Source of the DNA: Penaeus vannamei
Taxonomy: Eukaryota; Arthropoda; Malacostraca; Decapoda; Penaeidae
Length of the DNA: 64,000 bases
Direction of reading: 5' to 3'
Assembly (NCBI RefSeq): GCF_042767895.1
Contig: NC_091578.1
Coordinates: 17,523,149 to 17,587,148 of the forward strand
The notes beneath the pieces are model-generated. The model had not been told where the DNA came from, made no database searches, and saw only the letters and a program-made list of their open reading frames with translations. A program made the translations under genes and the position numbers. Shown here piece by piece: positions 62,414-64,000 of the stretch (its first letter is position 1; each line of letters begins with the position of its first letter).

Positions 62414-63038
62414 AAATTTCAGATTCCAGCCTCCTCCTTTCGAAACGATTGTTTTTGGAATGGATAATTCCTTCGCTGTTTAGCACTGTAATGCTGTTGT
62501 TCTCTGTCGAATCTGACTGCTTGAGCAGTGACGTAACTTGTACTTCTCGACATCAGAGTTGCTTAAGCGAAGGTTTCGCACTGTTTTTGGGAAAAAATTG
62601 CATGATTTACACAGCAAAACATATCAAAACAACTAACAAAAGCTTTAAATCGTGTTTGTTTAAACTCTACGGAAAAAAGACGCATGTTTCACCAATATAA
62701 TCATGGTCAACAGTACACTCCGTGACCTTACATGAAGAGGTCGTGTGGTGCCCTGCTCCGGTGCCCTCGCCCCTTACACATGGATCTCTGGTGTCATGTA
62801 CGAGGAAATTGTTCATGAATCTTTAGGTGCGCATATACCTCGCAATTGAAACGTCATGAGAGTAGTGATGTGAACATGGTTATGTTTTAAATTCAATTGA
62901 ATTCATTCCTCCGCCGAGTGCCAAGTACTGTGTTAGTGACCGTTGGAACTGAGTGCCCCGTTGTCCTGAGCGCCATAATTCACCTGTCACTAGGCGGGCG
63001 AGCCAAGCGCGCCAGGCGCCGCGGTTACCACCCCCACG
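62414..63038. other. Unassigned flank and probable LINE-C 5' UTR
   Basis: No coding region recognised up to 62940. The GC-rich stretch just before 63039 probably belongs to the LINE-C 5' UTR. Confidence 0.45.
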
Positions 63039-64000
63039 ATGGGGGAGAACCGCAAAGTAAACACTGAGGGGGAGGACATGGGGGATAGCTGTCCCACCCC
63101 TCCCACGGCTGAAGAGTGCGCTTCAGCCTGTAATTCAGTGGACAGGCCCACTGAACCCATCGCCATGCAAGAGGCACGAATTGACGATGATGCCCAGGTG
63201 GGTGACGCCGACACTGACCAAGGAGGTGACGGCTTCACGTTAGTGGGCTCATAAAAGAGAAAGAAAAGAGAGCCCACAAACGCCAGCAAGACGCCACTCG
63301 CACCGAGGAAAGACTACGTCCGTCTCGCCTTCCCTGAAGGCACCACGAAAAAAGAAAAGATGAAATGGCTACAGGACCTTGGCAACCCTTCTTCGAACCT
63401 GCGGGGTACACCCACTGACCTTGTGCGAGGGGACACACTCTCCTTGCCATATATCTATGTCGCTTGCTCCCAGCTGAGCTATATAGAAAACCTTACTGGG
63501 GGACTTATTGGAGGTATTACCTTCAAATCATGCGATGAAAAAAAGAAATCGGTAAAATATGACGAATACCTCGTCACACAATATAAGAAGGACCTTGACC
63601 TTGACAACGTATATGCACTTGATGGAGTTCACAAGGCCATTCGAGTGTACAAGGATGGCCAACCACTAAACCGAATCCGCATCGTATGGAAGGGAGAGCA
63701 ACCCCCTTCAAGTACATACAAATTCTTCGGAAAATATATGCCCACCAGCCACATGCGGCCGTGGAGGGCATCCCATCTTATGCTACAACTGCATGGGAAG
63801 CGGCCATGTAGCTAAGTATTGCAAGGATAAGGCACGCTGCGCAGCATGTGGCGAGCAACACTGCCAAGGAGTGTCCTCGCAGTGCTGCAGGGCAAGAGCC
63901 TACTGCAGATGCACCAAGCTTCGTCCCATCCTGCTTCAGGCGTGGGAAGGCAGGTGTGACTGCCTGGCACTGGGGGTGCACAGCCCTTCCTGCCCTGGCA
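63039..64000 (+). pseudogene. LINE-C ORF1, partial, with zinc knuckles
   Basis: Starts at ATG 63039 (MGENRKVNTEGEDMGD), with an acidic N-terminus. An in-frame TAA at 63252 is followed by continuous reading to 63815, including YLVTQYKKDLDLDNVYAL, an RRM-like fold candidate before the knuckles. A +1 shift gives CYNCMGSGHVAKYC at 63781 and CAACGEQH. Another shift gives a third knuckle in which one Cys is Arg. It differs in sequence from LINE-A and LINE-B. ORF2 lies beyond the window. Confidence 0.8.

Noticed and set aside
62449..62700. 83-residue open frame in the flank after the 5' LTR remnant
   Set aside because: No ATG start, no recognisable domain, and no support beyond being open.

Overview
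The window looks like repeat-dominated chromosomal DNA from an invertebrate animal. No host gene could be recognised. It holds LINEs whose ORF1 carries CCHC knuckles, a Gmr1-type Ty3/Gypsy element, very long GA/CT and TA microsatellites and a 23-bp minisatellite. This density of simple repeats is typical of decapod crustaceans such as penaeid shrimp, but that placement is an inference only.

Four contigs are joined by three gaps of exactly 500 N (2501-3000, 21220-21719, 42134-42633). Contig 1 (1-2500) is unrelated to the rest. Contigs 2, 3 and 4 each carry the same ~18-20 kb block: copy 1 at 3001-21219, copy 2 at 22323-42133 and copy 3 at 42634-62661. Copy 1 is the reverse complement of the other two. 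Contig 3 extends the block to the left (21720-22322) and contig 4 extends it to the right (62662-64000). The copies are nearly identical apart from a few divergent patches, so they may be haplotigs or a recent segmental duplication.

In the orientation of copies 2 and 3, each block reads left to right as follows. First comes LINE-B (ORF2 endonuclease start, then ORF1 knuckles, minus strand). Next are a ~1.5 kb 23-bp minisatellite, an AT-rich segment with a promoter-like cluster, a TA microsatellite and a ~160-bp fold-back element. LINE-A (plus strand) follows, embedded in a CT microsatellite. Then come a GC-rich stretch, a ~1.5 kb polypyrimidine tract and an ATT-rich trinucleotide tract. The block ends with a degenerate Gmr1-like Ty3/Gypsy element (minus strand overall) and a short unassigned flank. 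Contig 4 then runs into the 5' end of a third LINE, LINE-C.

The Gmr1-like element is the most informative feature. Its pol order is protease-integrase-reverse transcriptase-RNase H, like Ty1/copia, and its Gag has a SCAN-like capsid segment. Two related long-TIR DNA elements (family GGTAATTTTC, 8-bp target duplications) sit in its leader and gag. A 2.04-kb element is flanked by TTAA on one side. A 4.66-kb segment (that insert plus protease, integrase and most of RT) has been inverted, and both breakpoints fall exactly on TTAA. All three copies share this, so the inversion predates their separation. Every coding region here is broken by stops or frameshifts, and nothing looks like a working element.
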